Program-made: the position numbers and the translations under genes
NCBI RefSeq assembly: GCF_028595265.1
Contig: NZ_JAQQXP010000001.1
Span: forward strand, 1 to 64,000
Length of the DNA: 64,000 bases
Reading direction: 5' to 3'
Source: Alteromonas gilva
GTDB lineage: Bacteria; Pseudomonadota; Gammaproteobacteria; Enterobacterales; Alteromonadaceae
In this document: positions 24,309 to 33,517 of the stretch, piece by piece
Layout of the letters: every line of letters begins with the position of its first letter
How positions within the stretch are numbered: the stretch's first letter is position 1
Notes under the pieces: model-generated
Database searches by the model: none
Told to the model about the DNA's origin: nothing
What the model saw: only the letters and a program-made list of their open reading frames with translations

Positions 24309-26378
24309 GTGCGTACAGAGAATTTATTAATTGAGTTGGGAACCGAAGAACTCCCTCCTAAATCGTTGATCCAGCTAGGAAGCAGCTTTGCCGCAAACGT
24401 AGAAGATGCCCTCAACAATGCGGAACTAAGCTTTACTCAGGCCCATTGGTTTGCCGCACCGCGGCGCTTAGCGGTGTACGTTGTAGGTCTTGCTGAGCAT
24501 CAACAGGATAAGATCGTTGAAAAACGTGGACCAGCCGTAAGTGCCGCCTTTGATGACGAAGGAAATCCAACCAAAGCGGCGGTGGGCTGGGCACGCGGTA
24601 ATGGCATTTCGGTTGAGCAAGCCGAGCGACTGAAAACCGATAAAGGCGAATGGCTGCTGTATAAAGCCGAAGTGAAAGGCCAGCCGATCAGTGCCCTGCT
24701 TCAGGACATTGTTAATCAGGCGATTGCCAAATTACCTATTTCCAAGCCGATGCGCTGGGGTAACTATGAGACCCAGTTTATTCGTCCGGTACATACCCTG
24801 TGCACATTGTTTGGCAGTGAGTTAATAGCCGTTTCGGCACTCGGCATGGATAGCTCCCGGACTATTCAGGGGCATCGTTTCCACGGTGACAAAACCTTTG
24901 AGCTCGATCATGCGGATAATTACCTGACGGCGCTCAAGTCGCATTATGTTGTGGCTGATTTCGACACCCGTGCGTCGCAGATCGCCAGCTCGCTTAATAG
25001 TAAAGCCGAGCAGCTTGGCCTTGTTGCCGATTACGACGACAGCCTGTTAAATGAAATCGCCGCCTTAGTGGAATGGCCTGTAGTGCTGCAAGCCAGCTTT
25101 GATGAGAATTTCTTAAATGTGCCCAAAGAAGCGCTCATCTATACCATGAAAGATGACCAAAAGTACGTGCCGCTGCTTAATAAAGACGGTTCGTTGTCGA
25201 ATCAGTTTTTGTTTGTGACAAACATCGAGAGCAACGATCCAATACAGATTATCAGTGGTAACGAGCGGGTTATCCGCCCTCGCCTTGCTGATGCTGAGTT
25301 TTTCTTTGATACCGATAAAAAGCATACCCTCGATTCAAGACGTGCATCCCTTGACACCGTGTTGTTCCAAAAGCAATTGGGTACGCTTAAAGATAAATCT
25401 GACCGTATCGCCAGGCTTTCGGCCTCGATAGCCAGAACAATTAACGCCGATCCGGCACACGCCGAGCGCGCAGGGTTGCTATCTAAGACCGACCTGATGA
25501 CCAATATGGTCATGGAATTTCCGGATGTTCAGGGCGTAATGGGTAAATATTATGCCCTGCATGACGGCGAGCCCGAGCCGGTAGCCAATGCCTTATACGA
25601 ACAGTACCTGCCGCGATTTGCCGGTGATGAGTTACCCTCCTCGCTGGAAAGCGCCGCCGTGGCACTGGCTGACAAGTTTGATACCCTGGTGGGTATTTTT
25701 GGCATTGGCCAGTTACCTAAGGGTGATCGGGACCCGTTTGCCCTGCGTCGGGCAGCCATTGGGGTGTTGCGCATTATCACGGAAAAATCGCTGGTGATTG
25801 ACCTCGAGGAAGTCGTCAGCGAAGCGGTTGATATCTATGCCGACAAACTCAGTAATGCACAGTGTAACGAGCAAGTGGTCGATTTTATTCTTGGTCGCTT
25901 TAACGCATTGCTGCAGGATCAGAATGTTGATACTGATGTTATTCAGGCGGTTTCAGCACGTCGTCCAACACAGCCAACCGATTATTTAGCGCGTATTAAT
26001 GCGGTAGCAGCCTTTAAGGAAAACGACGCCTCAGAAGCGCTTGCAGCGGCGAATAAGCGGGTTGCCAATATTCTCGCTAAGAATAATGTTGCCGGCGATG
26101 CCGATATCAGCGGGTCGTTGTTAACCGAAGAGGCCGAGATAGCACTTTATAACGATATCGAGGCTATCAAAGGCAGTATTCTGCAGCACGCCAGTGAGCG
26201 TGAGTATACTGAGGTATTGTCTCAGCTTGCCACCTTAAGACCGAGCATTGATGCGTTTTTTGATAATGTGATGGTCATGGCAGACGATGACAAGGTTAAA
26301 CAAAACCGGCTGGCCCTGTTGCTGTTACTTCGCAGCCTGTTTTTAACTACCGCAGACATATCACTGCTGGCGAAGTAA
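24309..26378 (+). CDS. glyS: glycine--tRNA ligase beta subunit
   Basis: 689 residues from the GTG at 24309, the same length as E. coli GlyS; the frame is open seven codons upstream but inside glyQ. Starts MRTENLLIELGTEELPPKS, the family signature. The N-terminal part contains an HD-like region and the C-terminal 120 residues the anticodon-binding (DALR-like) domain. It contributes tRNA recognition. The terminator at 26411 closes the operon. Confidence 0.98.
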   Translation: MRTENLLIELGTEELPPKSLIQLGSSFAANVEDALNNAELSFTQAHWFAAPRRLAVYVVGLAEHQQDKIVEKRGPAVSAAFDDEGNPTKAAVGWARGNGISVEQAERLKTDKGEWLLYKAEVKGQPISALLQDIVNQAIAKLPISKPMRWGNYETQFIRPVHTLCTLFGSELIAVSALGMDSSRTIQGHRFHGDKTFELDHADNYLTALKSHYVVADFDTRASQIASSLNSKAEQLGLVADYDDSLLNEIAALVEWPVVLQASFDENFLNVPKEALIYTMKDDQKYVPLLNKDGSLSNQFLFVTNIESNDPIQIISGNERVIRPRLADAEFFFDTDKKHTLDSRRASLDTVLFQKQLGTLKDKSDRIARLSASIARTINADPAHAERAGLLSKTDLMTNMVMEFPDVQGVMGKYYALHDGEPEPVANALYEQYLPRFAGDELPSSLESAAVALADKFDTLVGIFGIGQLPKGDRDPFALRRAAIGVLRIITEKSLVIDLEEVVSEAVDIYADKLSNAQCNEQVVDFILGRFNALLQDQNVDTDVIQAVSARRPTQPTDYLARINAVAAFKENDASEALAAANKRVANILAKNNVAGDADISGSLLTEEAEIALYNDIEAIKGSILQHASEREYTEVLSQLATLRPSIDAFFDNVMVMADDDKVKQNRLALLLLLRSLFLTTADISLLAK

Positions 26379-26410
26379 GGTTAGCCATATCCGAATAACC
26401 AACAGAGACT

Positions 26411-26436
26411 AAGGGCACTAACAGGTGCCCTTTTTT
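26411..26436 (+). terminator. Rho-independent terminator of glyQS
   Basis: AAGGGCAC/GTGCCCTT stem with a six-base loop, followed by TTTTTATA. It lies 33 bp after the glyS stop. Confidence 0.88.
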
Positions 26437-26453
26437 ATAAGGAAACCAATTAT

Positions 26454-26897
26454 ATGCAAAAACGCAGGTTCGCTATGGTTGCTGTACTGCTGGTATTTCT
26501 TGCCGGCTGTACGCAAACGGGCATGTATCCAATGTACCCGGAGCAAAAGCCGAGGATTGTTTTTTCTGACTGGTATTTACGTGGTGTATTTAACTGGTGG
26601 GAAGCCAAGCCTGCTTACCAGTTGCAGCGTGGTAATAGTAAGTGGTACGTAGATGTAGAGCTTATCGCCGATGGGCAGCCCTATGACTTTAAGTTTTCCA
26701 ACGCCAACTGGACGCTGTCCCAGACCTGTGGCGGCAGTTACAAAGGATTAAGAGTTATCCTTAGCGAACCAACAGTGCTTAGCTGTGCAGAGCAAGCTGA
26801 AAACCTGCAGTTTATTCCAAAGACCACGGCAACGTATCGTTTTGCGGTGACAGGCAATACTGATTCTCAAATCATCCTGACTATTACGCAGCTTTAG
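26454..26897 (+). CDS. lipoprotein with carbohydrate-binding-like fold
   Basis: 147 residues. A lipoprotein signal peptide ends in the lipobox LAGC (Cys19). The mature part, with VDVELIADGQPYDFKFSNANW and ATYRFAVTGN, resembles the beta-sandwich modules appended to pullulanases and other starch-active enzymes, so a small sugar-binding role is possible but weakly supported. Two Cys in the mature part (near 95 and 110) may pair. A GGAA ribosome site precedes the ATG, and the gene follows the glyS terminator directly, so it has its own promoter or depends on read-through. Confidence 0.65.
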   Translation: MQKRRFAMVAVLLVFLAGCTQTGMYPMYPEQKPRIVFSDWYLRGVFNWWEAKPAYQLQRGNSKWYVDVELIADGQPYDFKFSNANWTLSQTCGGSYKGLRVILSEPTVLSCAEQAENLQFIPKTTATYRFAVTGNTDSQIILTITQL

Positions 26898-26980
26898 ACC
26901 AACCTGCGCAATTGAGATTTGCTGCCTGACCTGCATCAGCCAGGCAGCGGATCATTGCATACGAGATGCTACAACAGCGA

Positions 26981-29668
26981 TTATGGAAGCGGTCTCGCGT
27001 GCGCTGCACCACGGAATATGGTGTTCATCAGCATCACATTTAAGCCATCGAGATAGGCCCTGGTTGCAGGCTCCTGGGTAAAGGCAATCACCATTCCCCG
27101 ACCCATTGGTTGATGAATCAGATAGGGTTTATAGGCAATCTGAGACTTAAATTCATCCCAGATATAGCCACTTGCCATAACCTCATCTTTACCTTTAAAC
27201 CACGCCACATTTTTACCGGATGCCAGCTTAATAGGTGAATACACATCATTACCGTATATCATGGCAACGACGTCCTGATTAACGCCAGCGGTTAGCCAGT
27301 GCTCCTGGTCGACTTCGACGTTGGCAAGAATACCGGCAACATAATCAGGCATGTCTTTGTCGTTTTCGATCATGTCGATAAAGCCCGCTTTATCCTTAAT
27401 GACAGTACCGGCCACCACATCGTCACCATCTGCAGTCGGCGCGCTGGCCCCCTCTTCTTTTACCGCATACTCTCTTGCGACATCAAGTAAACCGGCACTC
27501 TCGGAGGCGGCCCATTGGGTTGCATCTGCCAGGGTAATTAATACCCCGCCTTTTTGTACCCAGTCTTTTATGTTTTGAGCACCACCTGCACCTAAATCAC
27601 CTGCATAATAGCCTGACGGTAAAATGAGTACCTGATAATCACTCAGATTGGCGCGGCTTAATACATTGGCACGGATACCAGTAACCGGATAGTTAAACTG
27701 TTGCTCTATCACGAAACGCGTGTTGCCGGCACTTAACGAACTGGTTGGTTCATCCCAGGCCATTGCCACCTTAGGCGCTTTCATGGTGACAGTGTTACCA
27801 CTACCAAAACTCGGTCCTTCTGTCACCCAGCTGCTATCGACCCCAACCACTTTGGCACCCGTTTCGTTAGCCAGTGACGCAATGATGGTTGGTAAATCGG
27901 CGTCGTTTTTGGCGACTTCGATAATCAACGACCCCGCCGGGAAACGACCAGCTTCCATTTTGAATGCCTGATCGGCACTTTTAACCTTAATGCCAGCACG
28001 TAGTGCTGCCGTTAAAAAGCGACCTGCAGACATATCACCCCAGGGTACGATGTAGGCAACCTTTGCATCAATGTTGCTTACATCAGCCAGTAATGGTGTA
28101 TCGGCGCTAATAAAGTTGCCGTCAACCGATACGGCGCGTCCACAGTGGTCCGTATCGACGTTAAACATTAACGGTAACGACCAACCGGTGACATCATAGA
28201 TTTGGTCACGCAGCTTATTGGCCCGGCGACGCTCTTGTTCTTTGATGAACTCGGCTGCCATATCAACCTGCTCGGTAAAGGTGGTTTTTACAAACAAACC
28301 ACGGGGCTGTGCAGTATCAATAATGTAGGCACCTTCTTTATAGCTTGTACCACAAGCTTTAAAGCTTTCTGACGCCTGTTTTACCTCTACGCCATGCTCA
28401 GCCATGAGTGTGGCTAATCGATGCGTTCCTGCGCGATCACGTTCATTTGGTAATATATACACGCGTTCTTCATCATCATTTTTACCGGCCGCAATGGCGT
28501 TTACCTGATACTGATAAAAATCAGTCAGTATTTTTTCGCGATTTAAGGCAGTGGCCTCGGCCGTAGCCATGGATGCAACAAAGTGACGCTGAACGGTATC
28601 CTGGTAAGTTAATATCTCACCATCGGCCGTTTTAATGCGTTCACCACGGGCAGACGCCACCTCATAGGTTGCGGCTGACGCGCCATAGAAAGTTGGCCAG
28701 CTGTCGCCATAACCAGGGTAAAAGGCATCAAATACTTCGCGGGTAAAGTAACTAAAACCGAATTGGTCAAAATATTTGGCGTTGTTTTTGCCGATCAGCA
28801 TGCTGTTGTCCAGCTGCCCTTCTTGCATGTAAGGGTTGATTGGCTGTGCTGACGGCACAAAGAAATAGCTCGAATCACTGCCCATTTCGTGGAGGTCAAT
28901 AACAACCGTAGGCTTGTACTTATTAAGTAATTTAACCCGTGCTGCAGTTTCTGGTTGCGTGATTGCAAGCCAGTCTCTGTTCATGTCAAACAGATAATGA
29001 TTTGAGCGTCCACGAGGCCAGGGTTCATTGTGTTCAGCACTAAGGCGGTCATCACTGTGCATGGCACCAACCGTTGAGTAGTAGCGGCTCACAAATCGCG
29101 CGCGGCCATCAGGGTTTTGTAATGGGTCGATGAATACCAGAGTGTTGTCTAAGATGGTTTTGTTCATCTTGACGTTGGTAGCGGCTAACAAATGGTAAGC
29201 CGTCATCATGGCAGCGTCGGTACTGGATATTTCGTTACCATGTACACCGTGCTCCAACCATACTGAGCTTGGCAGCTCGTCAATAAGCTTTTGCGCGGCA
29301 GATTTTGAGGTAACCCGTGGGTCGCTCAGTTTCGCCATACCTTCGACGTACTCATCGAGATTCATCAGGTTTTCTTCTGAGCCGATCACCGCGTAGATAA
29401 GCTCCCTGCCTTCCCATGTTTCGCCAAACTTAAACAGCTTTATGCGTTTTGGTGCAGCTTGTTGCAACGCTTCAAAGTACTTAACCATATCGCTGTGGCT
29501 GGTTATACGTTCCCCGGCGTTGTAGCCAAGCAGCTCTTTGTGGGTTGGGATGCTGTTGAGATATTGAGCCGAGGGCCACATTTGAAAAGTCGTATCTGCA
29601 GCCAATGTTGGCGCTGCAATACCCAGCGATGCTGCCAGCGTAGCAGCCAGAAGTAATTTATTGCCCAT
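26981..29668 (-). CDS. secreted M14 family zinc carboxypeptidase
   Basis: 895 residues from the ATG at 29668, which has an AGGA ribosome site; a 29-codon extension upstream is open but unlikely. Signal peptide 1-24 (cleaved after PTLAA). The M14 peptidase domain (about 60-400) has the zinc motif HGNEISS near 141 and a third ligand in DLHEMGSDSSYFF near 255; a candidate catalytic Glu lies in YEVASARGE. The second half (about 500-890) includes a ThuA/glutamine-amidotransferase-like segment, VLILPSGYYAGDLG...GGVLITLADATQWA. Substrate unknown; likely periplasmic or extracellular peptide trimming. Confidence 0.85.
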   Translation of the reverse strand: MGNKLLLAATLAASLGIAAPTLAADTTFQMWPSAQYLNSIPTHKELLGYNAGERITSHSDMVKYFEALQQAAPKRIKLFKFGETWEGRELIYAVIGSEENLMNLDEYVEGMAKLSDPRVTSKSAAQKLIDELPSSVWLEHGVHGNEISSTDAAMMTAYHLLAATNVKMNKTILDNTLVFIDPLQNPDGRARFVSRYYSTVGAMHSDDRLSAEHNEPWPRGRSNHYLFDMNRDWLAITQPETAARVKLLNKYKPTVVIDLHEMGSDSSYFFVPSAQPINPYMQEGQLDNSMLIGKNNAKYFDQFGFSYFTREVFDAFYPGYGDSWPTFYGASAATYEVASARGERIKTADGEILTYQDTVQRHFVASMATAEATALNREKILTDFYQYQVNAIAAGKNDDEERVYILPNERDRAGTHRLATLMAEHGVEVKQASESFKACGTSYKEGAYIIDTAQPRGLFVKTTFTEQVDMAAEFIKEQERRRANKLRDQIYDVTGWSLPLMFNVDTDHCGRAVSVDGNFISADTPLLADVSNIDAKVAYIVPWGDMSAGRFLTAALRAGIKVKSADQAFKMEAGRFPAGSLIIEVAKNDADLPTIIASLANETGAKVVGVDSSWVTEGPSFGSGNTVTMKAPKVAMAWDEPTSSLSAGNTRFVIEQQFNYPVTGIRANVLSRANLSDYQVLILPSGYYAGDLGAGGAQNIKDWVQKGGVLITLADATQWAASESAGLLDVAREYAVKEEGASAPTADGDDVVAGTVIKDKAGFIDMIENDKDMPDYVAGILANVEVDQEHWLTAGVNQDVVAMIYGNDVYSPIKLASGKNVAWFKGKDEVMASGYIWDEFKSQIAYKPYLIHQPMGRGMVIAFTQEPATRAYLDGLNVMLMNTIFRGAAHARPLP

Positions 29669-29766
29669 ATTAATCCTTTTTTTTGTGATTTTGATTAATG
29701 TATATGGCTTTGTCTGCGCTGTCATGCTCAACAGTCTGCAATATGTGTCGGTCATCGAATAGGTAC

Positions 29767-29798
29767 AAAAAAGCCCGATTTGTTATCGGGCTTTTTTT
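29767..29798 (-). terminator. Rho-independent terminator of gyrB
   Basis: AGCCCGAT/ATCGGGCT stem with runs of A and T on both sides, so it can act in both directions; its main role is to end the dnaA-dnaN-recF-gyrB transcript 31 bp after the gyrB stop. Confidence 0.88.
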
Positions 29799-29829
29799 AT
29801 TCAGGCAGCTATGAGTGAGATAGCGGCGT

Positions 29830-32250
29830 CTATACGTCGAGGTTTTCTACGTTGAGCGCGTTAGCTTCGATAAAGGCACGACGTGGTTCAACATGATCAC
29901 CCATTAAGGTGGTAAACAGCTGATCACAAGCCACCGCATCTTCAATAGTTACTTGCAGCATTCTGCGGCTTTGCGGATCCATGGTGGTTTCCCATAATTG
30001 ATCCGGGTTCATTTCGCCCAGTCCTTTATAGCGCTGAATATACTGACCACGCTTGGCTTCACTCATTAACCAGTCCAGCGCATCTTTAAAGTGTTCAACC
30101 GCCAGCTTGCGGTCGCCACGTTTAATGTAGGCGCCTTCTTCCATCATTCCGTTAATGGCTTCATTCAGGGCTTTGATACGTTGATATTCCGGTGACTCGA
30201 TAAAATCGCGCCCCATATTATATTCGTATTCGATGCCGTGCATGCGCATGATAATGGCAATGTAGTATTCACTTCGCTCTGCATCACGTTTGATCTCATA
30301 CTTGTACAATGCACCATCGGTTTCCTGAGTTTCCAGCGCACTGGTAAACTCTGAGGCAAATTCCGCTAGCGCACTCTCATTAGTCAGATCATCAGTCGAC
30401 AATGTTTTGGTGTATATCAGTTTGTACCACAAGCTCGTTGGCATAACGCGGTACATGCGGGCAATAAGCTTTTCAACGCCCTGATACTGATTAACCAGGT
30501 TCTCTAAGGCTAAACCTTTTACCGGTAACGCCTCATCGCTAGTGTAAAGCTCTGCACCGTCAATCGCGATTGAAGTGAGGTGTCGGGTTAGCGAATCATC
30601 GTCTTTAAGGTACTGCTCTTGTTTGCCCTTTTTCACCTTATACAGTGGTGGCTGGGCAATATACACATAGCCACGTTCTATAATTTCTGGCATCTGGCGG
30701 TAAAAGAATGTCAGTAATAGCGTTCTGATGTGCGAGCCATCAACATCGGCATCGGTCATAATGATGATGCTGTGATAGCGCAGTTTATCAGGGTCATACT
30801 CGTCACGACCAATCCCGCAACCCAGTGCGGTGATCAACGTTGCCACTTCCTGAGAAGACAGCATCTTGTCAAATCGTGCTTTTTCGACGTTCAGAATTTT
30901 ACCTTTGAGCGGTAGGATAGCCTGGTTTTTACGGTTACGACCTTGCTTTGCCGAGCCGCCCGCAGAGTCACCCTCCACTATGTACAGCTCGCTTAGTGCG
31001 GGATCTTTCTCCTGACAGTCGGCAAGCTTACCGGGCAAGCCTGCTAGGTCCAGGGCACCTTTTCGACGTGTCATTTCACGTGCTTTTCGGGCCGCTTCAC
31101 GTGCCCGTGCCGCATCAATTATCTTGTTAGCGATAATCTTACTTTCGGTTGGGTTTTCCAGTAAGTAGTCGGTCAGCTTTTCGTTCATTGCTGACTCAAC
31201 AGCAGGACGTACTTCAGATGACACCAGTTTATCTTTGGTCTGAGAAGAAAACTTAGGGTCTGGCACTTTTACCGATACCACCGCAGTTAAGCCTTCCCGC
31301 GCATCATCACCGCTGGTTGACGCTTTTGCTTTTTTATTGAGGCCTTCCTTTTCCATGTAGGTATTCAGCGTACGTGTTAGCGCACCTCTGAAACCTGCCA
31401 GGTGCGTACCACCATCACGTTGTGGAATATTATTGGTAAAACAGTAGATGTTTTCCTGAAATCCATCATTCCACTGCATCGACACTTCTACTGAAATACC
31501 GTCTTCACGCTCGCTGGAAAAGTGAAATACTTTGTTGTGAATAGGTGTTTTATTACGATTCAAGTATTCAATAAACGCCTGAATTCCGCCCTCGTAATGG
31601 AAGTGATCTTCTTTGCCATCACGTTCATCTTTAAGACGAATCGACACACCAGAGTTCAAAAACGATAACTCTCTTAATCGCTTAGCCAGTATCTCGTAAT
31701 GAAATTCGACATTAGTAAAGGTGTCAGTACTTGGCCAAAAACGCAGAGTCGTTCCTGTTTTGTCGGTGTCGCCTATTACGCCCAGGGGTTTTTGTGGCAC
31801 ACCATGTTGGTATTCTTGTTCGTAAGTTTTACCACCACGGCGTATAACAAGCTTAAGTTTGCGTGATAGTGCGTTAACCACTGACACACCTACGCCATGC
31901 AAACCGCCGGATACTTTATAAGAATTATCGTCAAATTTACCACCGGCGTGTAGCACCGTCATGATAACTTCCGCAGCTGACACCCCTTCTTCTTCATGTA
32001 GTTCTGTGGGAATTCCGCGACCATCATCTGAAACGGCAACCGAGCCATCGGTGTGGATTTGAACTGTGATCTCAGAACAGTGTCCAGCTAATGCTTCATC
32101 TATTGAGTTATCGACAACCTCAAATACCATGTGATGCAAGCCAGTACCGTCGTCGGTGTCACCAATATACATGCCAGGACGCTTCCGAACTGCGTCCAAA
32201 CCTTTCAGAACTTTAATACTCGAAGAATCATAATTGTTCTGTTCTGACAT
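29830..32250 (-). CDS. gyrB: DNA gyrase subunit B
   Basis: 806 residues (E. coli 804). It supplies the ATPase and part of the DNA gate for negative supercoiling. GHKL ATPase motifs VVDNSIDEALAG, DDGRGIP and GGLHGVGVSVVNALS are present; the TOPRIM domain has EGDSAGGSA and DADVDGSHI; the C-terminal tail has QRYKGLGEMNP. The roughly 165-residue insertion typical of proteobacterial GyrB is retained. The usual quinolone/aminocoumarin target residues look normal. It begins seven bases after recF. Confidence 0.99.
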   Translation of the reverse strand: MSEQNNYDSSSIKVLKGLDAVRKRPGMYIGDTDDGTGLHHMVFEVVDNSIDEALAGHCSEITVQIHTDGSVAVSDDGRGIPTELHEEEGVSAAEVIMTVLHAGGKFDDNSYKVSGGLHGVGVSVVNALSRKLKLVIRRGGKTYEQEYQHGVPQKPLGVIGDTDKTGTTLRFWPSTDTFTNVEFHYEILAKRLRELSFLNSGVSIRLKDERDGKEDHFHYEGGIQAFIEYLNRNKTPIHNKVFHFSSEREDGISVEVSMQWNDGFQENIYCFTNNIPQRDGGTHLAGFRGALTRTLNTYMEKEGLNKKAKASTSGDDAREGLTAVVSVKVPDPKFSSQTKDKLVSSEVRPAVESAMNEKLTDYLLENPTESKIIANKIIDAARAREAARKAREMTRRKGALDLAGLPGKLADCQEKDPALSELYIVEGDSAGGSAKQGRNRKNQAILPLKGKILNVEKARFDKMLSSQEVATLITALGCGIGRDEYDPDKLRYHSIIIMTDADVDGSHIRTLLLTFFYRQMPEIIERGYVYIAQPPLYKVKKGKQEQYLKDDDSLTRHLTSIAIDGAELYTSDEALPVKGLALENLVNQYQGVEKLIARMYRVMPTSLWYKLIYTKTLSTDDLTNESALAEFASEFTSALETQETDGALYKYEIKRDAERSEYYIAIIMRMHGIEYEYNMGRDFIESPEYQRIKALNEAINGMMEEGAYIKRGDRKLAVEHFKDALDWLMSEAKRGQYIQRYKGLGEMNPDQLWETTMDPQSRRMLQVTIEDAVACDQLFTTLMGDHVEPRRAFIEANALNVENLDV

Positions 32251-32256
32251 TTAGTT

Positions 32257-33348
32257 TTACTCCTCGTTCACGGAACCATGTTCCACGTGAAACATTTTTT
32301 TGTCTTTATATTTATTCACAAATTCAAGTTGTTCTTGTTCAATCGCTGTAACAAAAACCTGGGTCTGTGTTTCTATTAACCCGTCAATGAATCTTTCTCG
32401 TTTGTCTGCATCTAATTCTGCACCAATATCGTCAAGTAAAAAGATACTGTGTCTATTGGTTTCTAAGGTAAACAATTTTGTTTGTGCTAACTGTAGCGCT
32501 GCTACAGCCATTCGTAGCTGACCTCTTGATAACACTTCCTGAGCCTGGTTTTTATCAACCTTAAAGCGTAAATCCGCTTTGTGCGGGCCCGCTGAAGTGT
32601 ATCCAACTTTTTGATCGTAACTGTGTTTACGACGCAGAACCTCAGACAATTCAGTGTCTTTATCCCAACCCCTATAATACGAGATTTCGACTAAAAACTC
32701 AGGTAGAAATTGCAAACAAGTCTCTTTAAATATGGGTATTAACTTATTCACATATTCCAGCCGTAAGGCGTCTATGCGTTCACTCAGGACGATAAACTGT
32801 TGATCCCAGTAACCTGCATCAAATTCCCGAGAATCTCTATTATAGTCCTTTAGCAGCGCATTACGATGCCTAAGTACTTTTGTGAACTGTTTAATCAGAT
32901 CTGCATAGGATTGTTCCACGTGGAACAATCCCCAATCACAAAAACGGCGACGTTCTGAGGGAGAGCCAATAACGAGGTCAGTACTTTGAGGCGTAAACAA
33001 CTGGATGGGCAGTAAACTGACTAAATCCGTGAGCCGCTTAAAATGCTCACCATTGACACTGCATTTGAACTGTTCGCCGTGCCCCCTGCTCAAACCAATC
33101 TTATACTGCTTATCCCCTTCACTAATACAATTAGCGAATATAGTGAACGCATCACAATTATGCTGCACAACCGATTGATGCTTAGACGTTCTGAATGAAC
33201 GTCCGTAGCCTAAGTAATGTAGCGCTTCCAATAGCGACGATTTACCGCTGCCATTTTTACCGGTAATAATACTTAGTGTTGGAGAAGGCAGTAGTTGTAC
33301 CGAATCGAAATTACGAAACTGTGTGAGCTGAACCTTATCCAAAATCAT
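32257..33348 (-). CDS. recF: recombination mediator RecF
   Basis: 363 residues. SMC-like ATPase that helps load RecA at gaps with RecO and RecR. Walker A GKNGSGKSSLLEAL near 30, the ABC-type signature LSRGQLRMA, and Walker B FLLDDIGAELD near 312. Two parS sites lie inside the coding sequence: one encodes LFHVEQ (32912-32927), the other MFHVEH, close to the C terminus (32279-32294). The C-terminal tail GSVNEE after the second site extends past the usual end of the family. Confidence 0.97.
   Translation of the reverse strand: MILDKVQLTQFRNFDSVQLLPSPTLSIITGKNGSGKSSLLEALHYLGYGRSFRTSKHQSVVQHNCDAFTIFANCISEGDKQYKIGLSRGHGEQFKCSVNGEHFKRLTDLVSLLPIQLFTPQSTDLVIGSPSERRRFCDWGLFHVEQSYADLIKQFTKVLRHRNALLKDYNRDSREFDAGYWDQQFIVLSERIDALRLEYVNKLIPIFKETCLQFLPEFLVEISYYRGWDKDTELSEVLRRKHSYDQKVGYTSAGPHKADLRFKVDKNQAQEVLSRGQLRMAVAALQLAQTKLFTLETNRHSIFLLDDIGAELDADKRERFIDGLIETQTQVFVTAIEQEQLEFVNKYKDKKMFHVEHGSVNEE
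32279..32294. other. parS site 1 (inside recF 3' end)
   Basis: TGTTCCACGTGAAACA matches the ParB consensus TGTTNCACGTGAAACA at every defined position. It is in the recF coding region, 11 kb from oriC, and parA/parB lie in the same window. Confidence 0.9.
32912..32927. other. parS site 2 (inside recF)
   Basis: TGTTCCACGTGGAACA is a perfect 16-bp palindrome and differs from the first parS by one base (G for A in the right arm). It encodes part of LFHVEQ in recF. It is 633 bp from the first site. Confidence 0.85.
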
Positions 33349-33517
33349 AAAATGATGAGCTTAATAAAGGCGGGATGCTGTGCAAGGTAAATACTAATCA
33401 CGTGATAAAACTTTACTGAGTAATCCTGGCAAACCGGGCTGGGAGAAAACATTAATCTTGCGACCAAATGTTAACACCCCAGCAAAACAGTATTCATGCA
33501 CAGCAGCGACAGTCACT

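Noticed and set aside
26917..26950. GCTGCCTG/CAGGCAGC hairpin as a terminator after the M14 gene
   Set aside because: The loop is long and no T-run follows on either strand.
31070..31105. Two TTCACGTG half-sites in gyrB resembling parS
   Set aside because: They match only the core CACGTG and one flank; full parS needs both arms.
33388..33400. TCACGTGA in the recF-dnaN gap as a parS relic
   Set aside because: Only eight central bases agree; not enough for ParB.
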